Notes under the pieces: generated by a model
The model's input: only the letters and a program-made list of their open reading frames with translations
Told to the model about the DNA's origin: nothing
The model's database searches: none
Origin: Pontiella desulfatans
Lineage (GTDB): Bacteria; Verrucomicrobiota; Kiritimatiellia; Kiritimatiellales; Pontiellaceae
NCBI RefSeq assembly: GCF_900890425.1
Contig: NZ_CAAHFG010000002.1
Location: 868,001 to 932,000 of the forward strand
Reading direction: 5' to 3'
Length of the DNA stretch: 64,000 nucleotides
Shown: positions 1 to 8,283 of the stretch, piece by piece
Layout of the letters: each line of letters starts with the position of its first letter
How positions within the stretch are numbered: the stretch's first letter is position 1
Translations under genes and position numbers: made by a program

Positions 1-2401
1 GGCGCATGCCGAAAAGGTCGCGCTGTTCCTTCGTCGTCTCTCCGATCCGGAAACCGGCTATCCAAAAACCTTGCAGGCGAGCAGCGGCAGCCTCGTGCAG
101 GAAGGGGTGTTCTTCCAGCATGCGGCGTGGGCCTACGACACGATCCATAATGCGGCGGTTTTGACCGGTGAAGACCATGCGAACATCGAGCAGACGTTCC
201 GGCTCTATTTCAAGGTAATCGACCAGAGCATCAGCCAGGGCATTACCGGCAACTGGGAGGTGGCGCAGCTGTGCGGCGCGGTCTATTGCGCGCTGGCGAT
301 CCAGGATCTGGCGGCGGTCGAACGGTTCATCGAAGGCCCCGGCGGGTTCTACGACCAGGTCAGCAACGGCATCATGGCCGATGGCTGGTGGTATGAATGC
401 GCGATCGGCTACAATGGTTGGGTGACCAGCGAGTTCACGCAGCTGGCGTTGGCGCTCCAGCCCTGGGGCATCGACTATCTGCATGCCTCATTCCCGGCGG
501 CCTACTCAAAGGAATACAGCATCTTTCCGGTCGATGCCGCCGCGCGTCGCCAATATATCTACGGCAAGCCGTTCCAGAAGTGGGGCCCCATCCATAAGCC
601 CTATGTGAAGATACAGGATATGTGGAACGCCATGCTGCCGTATATCGATTACGACGGCGTCATGTTTGCCAACAACGATGCGGTCGAAAACCGTTTTGAT
701 GCCAACTATTACGAGATTGCCTACTTTGCCTATGGCGACCCGAAATATGCCTCCGTCATTAAGGGCTCCGGCCATCGGGATCTGGTTTATGGCGTGGCGG
801 AGCTGCCGGAGCAAACGCCTGCGTTTGGAAACGGGTCGGCCTTTTCGGATAATGTGGGCGCGGCCATGCTGCGCTCCACGCAGGAAGAACCACGGGAGCG
901 GATCCAGGCGGTGCTCAAGTATGGCACGCACGGCGGCTACCATGGCCACTTCGACCGCACGGCTCTCAACTCGCTAATGCGCTATGGGCGCAGTTTCTAC
1001 AACCCGGAACATGTCTGGTACAGCTATCCAAACTTCATGTACGCCTACTTCGTGCAGAGCTCGCTTCCCCACAATATGGTGGTGGTCGATATGAAACAGC
1101 AGGAGGCGGTGGAGAGCCACAAGCTGCTGTTCAGCACGAATGAGTTGATGCAGGTGACGGCGGTGGAGACCCTGGCGCGCTGGTCGTCTCCCCCCTACGG
1201 CGGCATTAACTATCCCTGGTTCACCGGCGATACCTTCCAGGAAAAATGCTGGGACGAGGGGCGCCATATGCCCGTTCCCGAAAACGAGCCGAAGTGGGGT
1301 GTGCTCGGGTCGTTCACGGATCGCGTAACCCAGCGCCGACTCATGGCCGTGACGGATGATTATGTCGTGCTCGCGGACTACCTTGAAGCTCCGGAGGAAC
1401 ACACCTTCGACTGCCTCTTCAACATTAAGGGCTTCCAAGGGATCGAAGGTGCGAGACCGGTTCGCCACACCGAGCAGATGAATCCCGATCCGGTGCTGGC
1501 GGCGCAGCTCATCACCGATTGCAACTGGTACAGTGCGGATGGTACCACCAAGGTCAGCTTCGAAACGCAGTATGGAAAAGGGGCCGACAACGCCGGCACC
1601 CGCATCCATGGCGCCGATGGCGTGCTGAAGATGGATGTCTATTCCGCCTGGCCTCGTGAACGCGAAGTGATGATCGGCACGCTGCCCGAAGCGCATGGGG
1701 TCAACCGTAAGTTTTGGTATGCCGTGAAGGGCGATGGAAAAACGCTGGCCGATGGAAAATTCGGCGCCTGGATTCTCGGGCGCGATGAAATCGATGTTTC
1801 GCTTGAAGGGATCAAAACGCTGACGCTTACCACCAAGGCCGAGTTTAAACCGGATGCCCCGAAAACCCTCTTCTGGGCAAATCCTGTGATTGTGACGGCG
1901 GATGGGAAGGAACTGAATCTCAGCGACTTCAAACTTGCTTTCAGCCAAATCGACGACCAACCGGAAAGTGGTTCCGATTATTATGGCGGCCCCATCAAGA
2001 TTGCCGGTCGCCTGTTCGAAGCAAGCGTTCCGGCCAACCCGCTCCAGTCCGGCGAAGAGGGCACCGTGACCCTCGACCTCACCGGGCTCAATGCCGTCCG
2101 TTTCACGGCGCATGTTGGCGGCGACTATCCGCTGGGCGACGAAACGTGGCGGCGCAAATCGCTTAGTTTCCGCACCGATGGAAAACAGGCGCGGTATCTG
2201 ACCGTCATCGAGCCGTTTGAAAAGGATGGTGTCATTGCGTCGGTTGAAGCCGCATCTGCAAATGAGGTTGATGTGAAGCTGAAAGATGGCCGTACTCAAA
2301 AAATCTCGATTCAGAACCTAGAAAAAGGAAAAGAGATCAGTGTGACGATTCGGGAATTCAAAAATGGAACGTTCATTCGAGAGGAAGGGCATGGAAAATA
2401 A
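1..2401 (+). CDS. Heparinase II/III-family polysaccharide lyase-like protein (5' end outside window)
   Basis: The frame is open from base 2, so the start codon and any signal peptide lie upstream; about 799 residues are present. The motif HGGYHGHFD near nt 925-955 sits in the middle of the protein, as in the heparinase II/III beta-sandwich region that follows an alpha-helical toroid. The N-terminal part is rich in Trp and Tyr (WWYECAIGYNGWV), fitting a carbohydrate-binding toroid. Family members eliminate uronic-acid-containing polysaccharides such as alginate or glycosaminoglycans; the substrate cannot be read from sequence. The last ~80 residues carry a Lys-rich stretch resembling an SHD1-like or other small beta domain, which is uncertain. 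An acetyltransferase gene follows after 12 bp, suggesting one operon with the next two genes. Confidence 0.72.
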   Translation, partial: AHAEKVALFLRRLSDPETGYPKTLQASSGSLVQEGVFFQHAAWAYDTIHNAAVLTGEDHANIEQTFRLYFKVIDQSISQGITGNWEVAQLCGAVYCALAIQDLAAVERFIEGPGGFYDQVSNGIMADGWWYECAIGYNGWVTSEFTQLALALQPWGIDYLHASFPAAYSKEYSIFPVDAAARRQYIYGKPFQKWGPIHKPYVKIQDMWNAMLPYIDYDGVMFANNDAVENRFDANYYEIAYFAYGDPKYASVIKGSGHRDLVYGVAELPEQTPAFGNGSAFSDNVGAAMLRSTQEEPRERIQAVLKYGTHGGYHGHFDRTALNSLMRYGRSFYNPEHVWYSYPNFMYAYFVQSSLPHNMVVVDMKQQEAVESHKLLFSTNELMQVTAVETLARWSSPPYGGINYPWFTGDTFQEKCWDEGRHMPVPENEPKWGVLGSFTDRVTQRRLMAVTDDYVVLADYLEAPEEHTFDCLFNIKGFQGIEGARPVRHTEQMNPDPVLAAQLITDCNWYSADGTTKVSFETQYGKGADNAGTRIHGADGVLKMDVYSAWPREREVMIGTLPEAHGVNRKFWYAVKGDGKTLADGKFGAWILGRDEIDVSLEGIKTLTLTTKAEFKPDAPKTLFWANPVIVTADGKELNLSDFKLAFSQIDDQPESGSDYYGGPIKIAGRLFEASVPANPLQSGEEGTVTLDLTGLNAVRFTAHVGGDYPLGDETWRRKSLSFRTDGKQARYLTVIEPFEKDGVIASVEAASANEVDVKLKDGRTQKISIQNLEKGKEISVTIREFKNGTFIREEGHGK

Positions 2402-2413
2402 GCGAGGAGAACG

Positions 2414-3013
2414 ATGGCTGTAGAAACAATGTTCACTCATCCCGCGCTGGGTGCCGAGGTTGTTCAGGAGTTGTTCGGCAAAGCGGGTTCGCATGTCGTG
2501 GTGTCGGAGCCGTGCGAGTTTAACTTCTCGAAAAACATCGAGATCGAGGACTATGTCTACATCGGTCCGCATTCGTTCTGGGATGCGACCGGCGGGATCA
2601 AAATCGGCACCAACGTCATGTTCGGGCCGCACACCAAAATCTGGACGCTCAACCACAACTTTTACGCAGGGGCGGAATATCTGCCCTACGACTATCATGA
2701 CATTCTCAAGCCCGTCTCCATCGGGGACAATGCCTGGATTGGCCTGGGCGCCATGCTTTGCCCCGGCATCACCGTGGGCGAGGGGGCGATCGTTGGCATG
2801 GGCGCGGTCGTTACGAAGGATGTCCCGCCGCTGGCGATCGTCGGCGGCAACCCGGCCAAGGTGCTGCGCCATCGCGACGAGGCGGAATACAACCGCTTGA
2901 AGACCGAGAATAAACTCTATTTGAAGGACAAGTTCACCCCCGGTAACATAAAACAAAAAATCCCGATCAGTTGGGAAGAATTTCAGAAAAAACAGGCGGA
3001 TAATCATGAATAA
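2414..3013 (+). CDS. Hexapeptide-repeat acyltransferase (LacA/NodL-type O-acetyltransferase)
   Basis: A 199-residue left-handed beta-helix protein. Isoleucine/valine-led hexapeptide turns run from about residue 40 to 150, including IGDNAWIG and VGEGAIVGMGAVVTKDVPP, followed by the typical GGNPAKVL closing element. Members transfer an acetyl group from acetyl-CoA to sugar hydroxyls. The histidine in TLNHNF is a candidate catalytic residue, as in maltose and galactoside acetyltransferases. The ATG has a strong ribosome-binding site (GAGGAGA, 4 bp upstream). The 3' end overlaps the next gene by 8 bp, so the two are probably translated together. Its acceptor sugar is unknown. Confidence 0.85.
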   Translation: MAVETMFTHPALGAEVVQELFGKAGSHVVVSEPCEFNFSKNIEIEDYVYIGPHSFWDATGGIKIGTNVMFGPHTKIWTLNHNFYAGAEYLPYDYHDILKPVSIGDNAWIGLGAMLCPGITVGEGAIVGMGAVVTKDVPPLAIVGGNPAKVLRHRDEAEYNRLKTENKLYLKDKFTPGNIKQKIPISWEEFQKKQADNHE

Positions 3014-4388
3014 TAAAGAAGCAATCTATGATGTGATCGTGGTGGGCGGCGGGATTTCCGGCGCCATGGCAGCGATCGGTGCGGCGCGCGCCGGGGCGAA
3101 AACCCTCGTGGTGGAACAGTATGGCTTTCTCGGCGGCATGCTGACGGCGGCGGGCGTCGGGCCGATGATGACGTTCCACGCCGGGGAGCAGCAGGTGGTG
3201 CAGGGCACGACCGGCGAATTGATCGACCGGCTGAAGGCCAAGGATAAGTCGCCGGGGCATCTGTTCGATACCACGGGCTTCACCTACACCGTCACCCCGT
3301 TCGATGTCGAAGGCATGAAGATGGAGCTGGAGCTGATGCTGACCGAGGCCGGCGGGGAGCTGCTCTACCACGCCATGCTCGCTTCGGTCGAAGCCGAAGC
3401 CGGCAGGATCAAGTCGATCACCGTCTGCACCAAGGCCGGTTTGGGCAAGCTGCATGCAAAGGTTTTCGTGGATGCCACCGGCGATGCCGACCTGGCGTTC
3501 CATGCCGGCGTCGAATGCACCAAGGGGCGGGAGTCGGACGGCGCCTGCCAGCCGATGACCATGAAGATGCGCATGATGAATGTCGATATCCGGCAGGTGC
3601 GCGACTACATCAAAAACAATCCCGACGAGTTCCCCCGGTTGGAAGGCGATGTGAACAAGATCGACAAGGCGCCGCGCATTTCCATCGGCGGTTTTGTCAA
3701 GACGCTGGCCAAAGGCCGCGCGGCGGGCGACTTCACCTTTCCGCGCGAAGACATTCTCTTCTTCGAGGCCAATGCGCCGGGCGAGGTGATCGTCAACACC
3801 ACCCGGATCCTTGGCTACGACGCCAACGATCCGTGGAGCTTCAGCTTGGCCGAGATGGAAGGGCGCCGGCAGGCGCTGGAGGTGGACCGCTTCCTGAAAA
3901 AATATATTCCGGGTTTCAAGGACTCGGTGCTCGTCTACACCGGCCCGCAGATCGGCGTGCGCAGCTCGCGGCAGATCAAGGGGCAATACACGCTGACCGG
4001 CCAGGACATCCATTCCCGCAAAAGCTTCCCCGACACGATTGCCCATACGGGCTACCCGGTCGACATCCACAGCCCGGACGGCGAGGGCACGGCCCATGTG
4101 AAACCGAAATGGGGCACCTTCTGCAATATTCCCTACCGCTGCCTGGTGAACGGCCAGATCGCCAACATGGTCACGGTCGGGCGCTGCATCTCGGTCGATT
4201 TCGAGGCGCAGGGCGCCGTGCGCACCACGCCAACGATGGGGGCGGTCGGCCAGGCCGGGGGGATCGGCGCGGCCCTGGCCGCCGAGGGCGGCACCTCCGT
4301 CGGCGAGATCGACCCGCAGCGGCTTCAGCAGGAATTGAAAAAACAGGGTGCTTTTCTTTCCCTCGCGGAGTTAAACAGCCTCGAATAA
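3006..4388 (+). CDS. FAD-dependent oxidoreductase (FAD_oxidored family)
   Basis: A 460-residue flavoprotein. The Rossmann dinucleotide-binding fingerprint VGGGISGAMAAIGAARAG lies at residues ~13-30, followed by the acidic strand end LVVEQYG and GGMLTAAG. The C-terminal part (VGRCISVDFEAQGAVRTTPTMGAVGQAGG) is the usual second FAD contact, with GQA near the flavin. This family is common in planctomycete and verrucomicrobial carbohydrate loci, often next to glycosidases, where it may oxidise sugars or alcohols; the substrate is unknown. No signal peptide is apparent, so it is probably cytoplasmic. It overlaps the acetyltransferase gene and precedes the LacI regulator, consistent with a sugar-responsive unit. 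Confidence 0.82.
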   Translation: MNNKEAIYDVIVVGGGISGAMAAIGAARAGAKTLVVEQYGFLGGMLTAAGVGPMMTFHAGEQQVVQGTTGELIDRLKAKDKSPGHLFDTTGFTYTVTPFDVEGMKMELELMLTEAGGELLYHAMLASVEAEAGRIKSITVCTKAGLGKLHAKVFVDATGDADLAFHAGVECTKGRESDGACQPMTMKMRMMNVDIRQVRDYIKNNPDEFPRLEGDVNKIDKAPRISIGGFVKTLAKGRAAGDFTFPREDILFFEANAPGEVIVNTTRILGYDANDPWSFSLAEMEGRRQALEVDRFLKKYIPGFKDSVLVYTGPQIGVRSSRQIKGQYTLTGQDIHSRKSFPDTIAHTGYPVDIHSPDGEGTAHVKPKWGTFCNIPYRCLVNGQIANMVTVGRCISVDFEAQGAVRTTPTMGAVGQAGGIGAALAAEGGTSVGEIDPQRLQQELKKQGAFLSLAELNSLE

Positions 4389-4513
4389 TCAATGCCAGCA
4401 AGGGTTTTTGCTGAAAATTGGTGGTAAATAAATGTAAAAAGGGTTGCTGGTTTTTGGTTCTAAAACTATATATGGAGCATTCATTGCGGCCAGAAAAGGT
4501 CCGGGGCGGTAAT

Positions 4514-5593
4514 ATGGCATCGATAGTAGACGTGGCAAAGCTGGCGAACGTTTCCGTGGCAACGGTTTCGCGGATCCTGAACGACGAGCGGAACGTGACG
4601 CCGGAAACAACCAAGCTGGTCGAGGTGGCCATCAAGGAACTCGGGTATGTGCCCAAGGCGGTCCGTCCGGGCCCCAAGCCGAAAAACCGCAAAGGGATCA
4701 CCACCGGCACGATTGCCTTCATTTCGGTCGGCTCCTTTTCCCCGGTGGACATGTATCGCATGCCCGCGTTTCCCTCCCTGCTCGGCGGCATCCAGCGCGG
4801 CATCGAGCGGCATGGCATGGAGCTGGTGCTCGCCCACCTGCCGGAAGGCAAGGCGGTTCCGCCCGTATTGGCGCGCCGCCGGGCGGACGGGGTGTTGCTG
4901 TTTGGCTTCGAGACGCTATCGACGCAGCTTAAGCGGGCGTTGAACCGGGTGCCGGCCGTCTGGTGTTTCCTGCGCGATTCCGTGGCGCCGAGCACCGACT
5001 TCGACCATGTGTTGTACGATAATTCACACGTGGGGCGGATGGCGGCGGACTATCTGCTGGGTCGCAAGCACCGGAACCTGATGTTTGTCGGTTCGCGGCC
5101 CAACCACCAGGCGTTTGCCGAGCGGCGCGATCAGTTTGTGGCCCTGGTGGCCGCAGGAGGCGGCACGGCCAAAGTGGTGGAGGGTATCGCCAAGAACGAC
5201 GATGCGTTGACGCCTTCCCGGTTGGAGGAGATTGCCCAGAGGGCGGTGGCCGGCCTCGGGGACGGAGCCGCCCGCACCACCGGGATCTTCGTGAGCAGCG
5301 ACGACCTCATGGTTCGTGTCTATAACCAGCTGAAGCAACACGGGGTCGAACCCGGGAAAGACGTGGATCTGATCGGGTGCAACAACGATAAGCAATACAT
5401 GGATCAAATGCATCCGCGTCCGGCAACGGTGGACATCAAGCTCGACCTGGTCGGGGAACGGGCCGTTGAACAACTGCTGTGGCGGATGTCGCATCCGGGC
5501 GATATCGCCCAGGCGCAGCTCCTGATCAAGCCCGAGGTTCTGCCCGCAGGAAAACCCGCCGGCAAGGTTCCCTTGTGTTCGGGGTTGCCCTAG
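4514..5593 (+). CDS. LacI-family transcriptional regulator
   Basis: About 359 residues. The N-terminus MASIVDVAKLANVSVATVSR is the canonical LacI helix-turn-helix, followed by a hinge helix with ELGYVPKAVRPG. The remainder is a periplasmic-binding-protein-like effector domain (residues ~65-340). I chose ATG 4514 because it begins exactly at the conserved HTH; in-frame starts at 4418 and 4472 would only add an unrelated Lys/Cys-rich leader. Such proteins repress sugar-use genes until an effector binds. The preceding lyase/acetyltransferase/oxidoreductase genes are its likeliest targets by position, but I could not identify an operator with confidence. Confidence 0.9.
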   Translation: MASIVDVAKLANVSVATVSRILNDERNVTPETTKLVEVAIKELGYVPKAVRPGPKPKNRKGITTGTIAFISVGSFSPVDMYRMPAFPSLLGGIQRGIERHGMELVLAHLPEGKAVPPVLARRRADGVLLFGFETLSTQLKRALNRVPAVWCFLRDSVAPSTDFDHVLYDNSHVGRMAADYLLGRKHRNLMFVGSRPNHQAFAERRDQFVALVAAGGGTAKVVEGIAKNDDALTPSRLEEIAQRAVAGLGDGAARTTGIFVSSDDLMVRVYNQLKQHGVEPGKDVDLIGCNNDKQYMDQMHPRPATVDIKLDLVGERAVEQLLWRMSHPGDIAQAQLLIKPEVLPAGKPAGKVPLCSGLP

Positions 5594-5661
5594 GCCAACT
5601 TTCGGATCGTTGGACGGCATTGAGGGAAACGGGAAAACAGGGGCGTTAAGGAGAGGTTAGG

Positions 5662-7527
5662 ATGAAGAAAACCAAAAAGACAAAGGGCGTCGTCAAGGGC
5701 GCCCCCAGCGGATTCGTCATCAGCCTGATGGTGCATGCCGCCGCATTCCTGCTGGCCGGCATGCTGGTGGTGTTCACCGTGCACCAGAAGGAGGACACAA
5801 AGTTTGTTCCCCCCAAGCCGGTCGACCGACCGAAGATGAAGCTCAAGAAGCCCAAGGTGAAGGTGAAGAAGAGCGCCAAGCCGAAACCCACCACCCGCAT
5901 CGTAACCAAGGTCAAGCGCGCCAGCATGCCGGACATCCAGCTGCCCGAGATGAGCGGCATGGCCGATGGCCTCGTCGGCGGTGTCGGCGGGTTCGAGATC
6001 TTGCCGGATTTGTCCGAGGTCACCATGTTTGGCTCGGGGCAGTCGATTGGCAACGACTTTGTCGGCACCTTCTACGACATGAAACGCGATCGCCGCGGGA
6101 AGCCCATCCCGCATGACCGCGATACCTTCAAGCAGGATGTGAAGCAGTTCATCATCAAGGGTTGGAAGCCGTCGGCCTGGGCGCGGTTCTACCGCTCCCC
6201 GCGGAAACTCTATGCCACCACCTTTGCGGTGCCGCCCGTCCAGTCGGCCCTCGCGCCCGAGGCCTTCGGCGAGCACGACACCATCGGCTACACCTGGATT
6301 GCGCACTACAAGGGGCAGCTCGTCTATCCCGAAGACATCACCTTCCGGTTCTGGGGCATGGGCGACGACCTCCTGGCCGTCCGGGTTGACGGGAAGGAAG
6401 TCCTGCTGGCGCCCTGGCCCAGCCACGAGGAACCCTTCACCTCCATCTGGCAAACCTCCTCGGCCGATTCCCGCAAATTCGTGCTCGGCAACAACCTTTC
6501 CGTGGTGGGCGACTGGATCACGCTCAAGGCCGGCGTCCCGCTGGATATGGAGGTGCTGGTTTCCGAAATCACCGGAGGGGTCTTCTGCTCCCTGCTGTGC
6601 GTCGAGGTGGAAGGGGAGGAGTATCCCCGCAATCCAAAGCTCAACGGCCCCACGCTCCCGATCTTCAAAACCGAGGAACCTTCGCTCGACCTCGCCGAAA
6701 TCATCTGGGCCGACCTCGACCCCGGCGATGCATCCGTCACCAACGGCCCCGTCTTCCGCGACTTCATCGTCAAAGGCGGCACCGGCCTCAAAAACGAGGC
6801 CCCGCCGCCGGAACCGGAACCGGACCCCGAGGAAGACCCGATGCGCATCTGGACGAGCACCGATGGCAAGACCATGGAAGCCGAGTTCGTCACCATCATT
6901 GGCGACAAGGCCGTGCTCAGGACCCCCAAAGGCAAGCAGATCAAATACGACCTCGTTAAAATGTCGCAGGACGATCGCACCTACATGTCGCTCGCCATGC
7001 CACCCAACTTCTCGCTGGATTTTTCCAAGAAAAGCACCCAGCTCGAACGCCCAGAGGAAAGTCCGTATATCGCCAACGAGCGGCCCTTGCAGATGTTCGG
7101 CTATACCTTCGGGGTCAAGATGAAGCAAACCGGGGCCGGTTCCTACAACCATCCGCTCAAGGTCGAATATTTCGCCATTGGCGAAGAGGAGGATGGCGAC
7201 AACTGGGTGCTGCTGGAGCGCAATTCGGCGACCTTCACGCCCAGCAAGGAAAACAAGGGCAACTTCGAGTTCTATGGCGAGCAGGTCAAACTCCAGATCC
7301 AGGCCATCCGCGACAGTGCCCCGATGCGCGGCACCAAATATGGCGGCTTCATCATCACGGTAACCGACGAGCGCGGAAAGATCATCCAATACAAGGCCTC
7401 GCATGAATTCCTTTACGAACTCAAGGACAAGCTCAAAAAGCTGCCCGTCGGCAAGCATTTCGACAAGAACGGCGACCGCGTTTGCCCGCCGCGCCCCGGG
7501 CCGGGCGATCGACCGGATTGGGTCTGA
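5662..7527 (+). CDS. Membrane-anchored SHD1-domain protein with TonB-like N-terminus
   Basis: A 621-residue protein not assignable to a named function. A short basic N-terminus (KKTKKTKG) precedes one membrane helix at residues ~19-38, then a Lys/Pro-rich linker (PPKPVDRPKMKLKKPK...) as in TonB-type periplasmic spanners. Residues ~190-320 resemble a PA14-like lectin fold (RFWGMGDDLLAVRVDGKEV). A Pro/Glu linker (PPPEPEPDPEEDP) leads to an SHD1-like domain from about residue 394 (RIWTSTDGKTMEAEFV), a domain frequent in PVC bacteria. The orientation is probably N-in with a long periplasmic part. The gene stands alone between the LacI gene and a 36-bp palindrome. It resembles the VWA protein at 24089-25561 in its N-terminal design. 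Confidence 0.6.
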   Translation: MKKTKKTKGVVKGAPSGFVISLMVHAAAFLLAGMLVVFTVHQKEDTKFVPPKPVDRPKMKLKKPKVKVKKSAKPKPTTRIVTKVKRASMPDIQLPEMSGMADGLVGGVGGFEILPDLSEVTMFGSGQSIGNDFVGTFYDMKRDRRGKPIPHDRDTFKQDVKQFIIKGWKPSAWARFYRSPRKLYATTFAVPPVQSALAPEAFGEHDTIGYTWIAHYKGQLVYPEDITFRFWGMGDDLLAVRVDGKEVLLAPWPSHEEPFTSIWQTSSADSRKFVLGNNLSVVGDWITLKAGVPLDMEVLVSEITGGVFCSLLCVEVEGEEYPRNPKLNGPTLPIFKTEEPSLDLAEIIWADLDPGDASVTNGPVFRDFIVKGGTGLKNEAPPPEPEPDPEEDPMRIWTSTDGKTMEAEFVTIIGDKAVLRTPKGKQIKYDLVKMSQDDRTYMSLAMPPNFSLDFSKKSTQLERPEESPYIANERPLQMFGYTFGVKMKQTGAGSYNHPLKVEYFAIGEEEDGDNWVLLERNSATFTPSKENKGNFEFYGEQVKLQIQAIRDSAPMRGTKYGGFIITVTDERGKIIQYKASHEFLYELKDKLKKLPVGKHFDKNGDRVCPPRPGPGDRPDWV

Positions 7528-7576
7528 TTTGAAATCAATCGCACCCCCTGGCTCGGTCTCTCGGTCCACCCGGACC

Positions 7577-7612
7577 CCACGGAAAAATTCACGATCGTGA
7601 ATTTTTCCGTGG
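7577..7612. repeat. 36-bp perfect palindrome, copy 1 of a three-copy family
   Basis: The left arm CCACGGAAAAATTCACGA is exactly reversed and complemented by the right arm, centred between 7594 and 7595. It lies 49 bp after the SHD1-protein stop and just before the esterase gene. Near-identical palindromes occur at 19208-19247 and 42293-42330, all with ACGGAAAAA...TTTTTCCGT arms and a CG-rich centre. As RNA it forms a long hairpin with U5 inside the stem rather than after it, so it is not a standard intrinsic terminator. It may still end transcription or serve as a repeated protein-binding site. Confidence 0.85.
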
Positions 7613-7641
7613 AGTGGGGGGAACCCTTGATGGAAGGAAAT

Positions 7642-8283
7642 ATGACGATGAAGGAAAAAACAATCCTGTGCTTCGGCGACTCCAATACGTGGGGCGCCGA
7701 TCCGGCCGGCGGGCCGCGCTTCGACCGCGCCACGCGCTGGCCGTGCATTCTACAGCAGGAGCTGGGAGAGGGATACCATGTGGTGGAGGAGGGGCTGTGT
7801 GGCCGAACCACGGTGTGGGACGATCCGGTCGAGGGGCACAAGAATGGTTTCAAGCATCTGGTGCCGCTGGTCCAGTCGCACGAGCCGCTCGACCTGCTGA
7901 TCATCATGCTCGGCACCAACGATCTGAAAAACCGCTTCGGGGTCTCGGCCTTGGATGTGGCGAACAGCGCTTGGCAATTGGTGAAGGCGGCGCGTTCCTG
8001 CGCCTACCCGCCGACCGGGCAGGCGCCGGAGGTGCTGGTGGTCTGTCCGCCTCCGTTCGCCCCGTTGGAGCCCACTCCTTTCAAGGATATGTTTGTTGGC
8101 GGGGAGGAAAAATCGCATCAGCTGTCCGCTGCGTTCACCGGGGTTTCCGGGCAGCGCGGCTTCCGGCTGTTCCATGCCGCCGACGTGATCCGCAGCAGTG
8201 CCATCGACGGCATTCATTTCGAGGCATCCGAACATGGAAAACTGGGGAAGGCATTGGCCGACGAAATCAGGAAAATCGTATGA
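7642..8283 (+). CDS. SGNH/GDSL-family hydrolase (arylesterase-like)
   Basis: About 213 residues from ATG 7642. The SGNH blocks are all visible: GDSNTWG near the N-terminus (catalytic Ser), the Gly of EEGLCGRTT, IMLGTNDLK (Asn of the oxyanion hole), and DGIHFE near the C-terminus (Asp and His of the triad). No signal peptide is seen, so it is probably cytoplasmic. Family members remove acyl groups from small esters or acetylated sugars. I prefer ATG 7642 because GGAAGGA lies just upstream; in-frame GTG 7597 would begin inside the palindrome. Its stop overlaps the next start as ATGA, so the GH95-like gene is translationally coupled. Confidence 0.85.
   Translation: MTMKEKTILCFGDSNTWGADPAGGPRFDRATRWPCILQQELGEGYHVVEEGLCGRTTVWDDPVEGHKNGFKHLVPLVQSHEPLDLLIIMLGTNDLKNRFGVSALDVANSAWQLVKAARSCAYPPTGQAPEVLVVCPPPFAPLEPTPFKDMFVGGEEKSHQLSAAFTGVSGQRGFRLFHAADVIRSSAIDGIHFEASEHGKLGKALADEIRKIV

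Noticed and set aside
974-2299. 441-codon minus-strand frame opposite the lyase gene
   Set aside because: No recognisable domain, and it lies wholly antisense to a gene with clear heparinase-type motifs.
5590-7569. 659-codon minus-strand frame opposite the SHD1 protein gene
   Set aside because: The plus strand has a convincing membrane anchor, linker and SHD1-like domain; the reverse frame is a composition effect.
7614-8279. N-terminal extension of the first GH95-like gene
   Set aside because: The upstream in-frame codons overlap the SGNH esterase gene; a signal peptide begins at ATG 8280 with an ATGA overlap.
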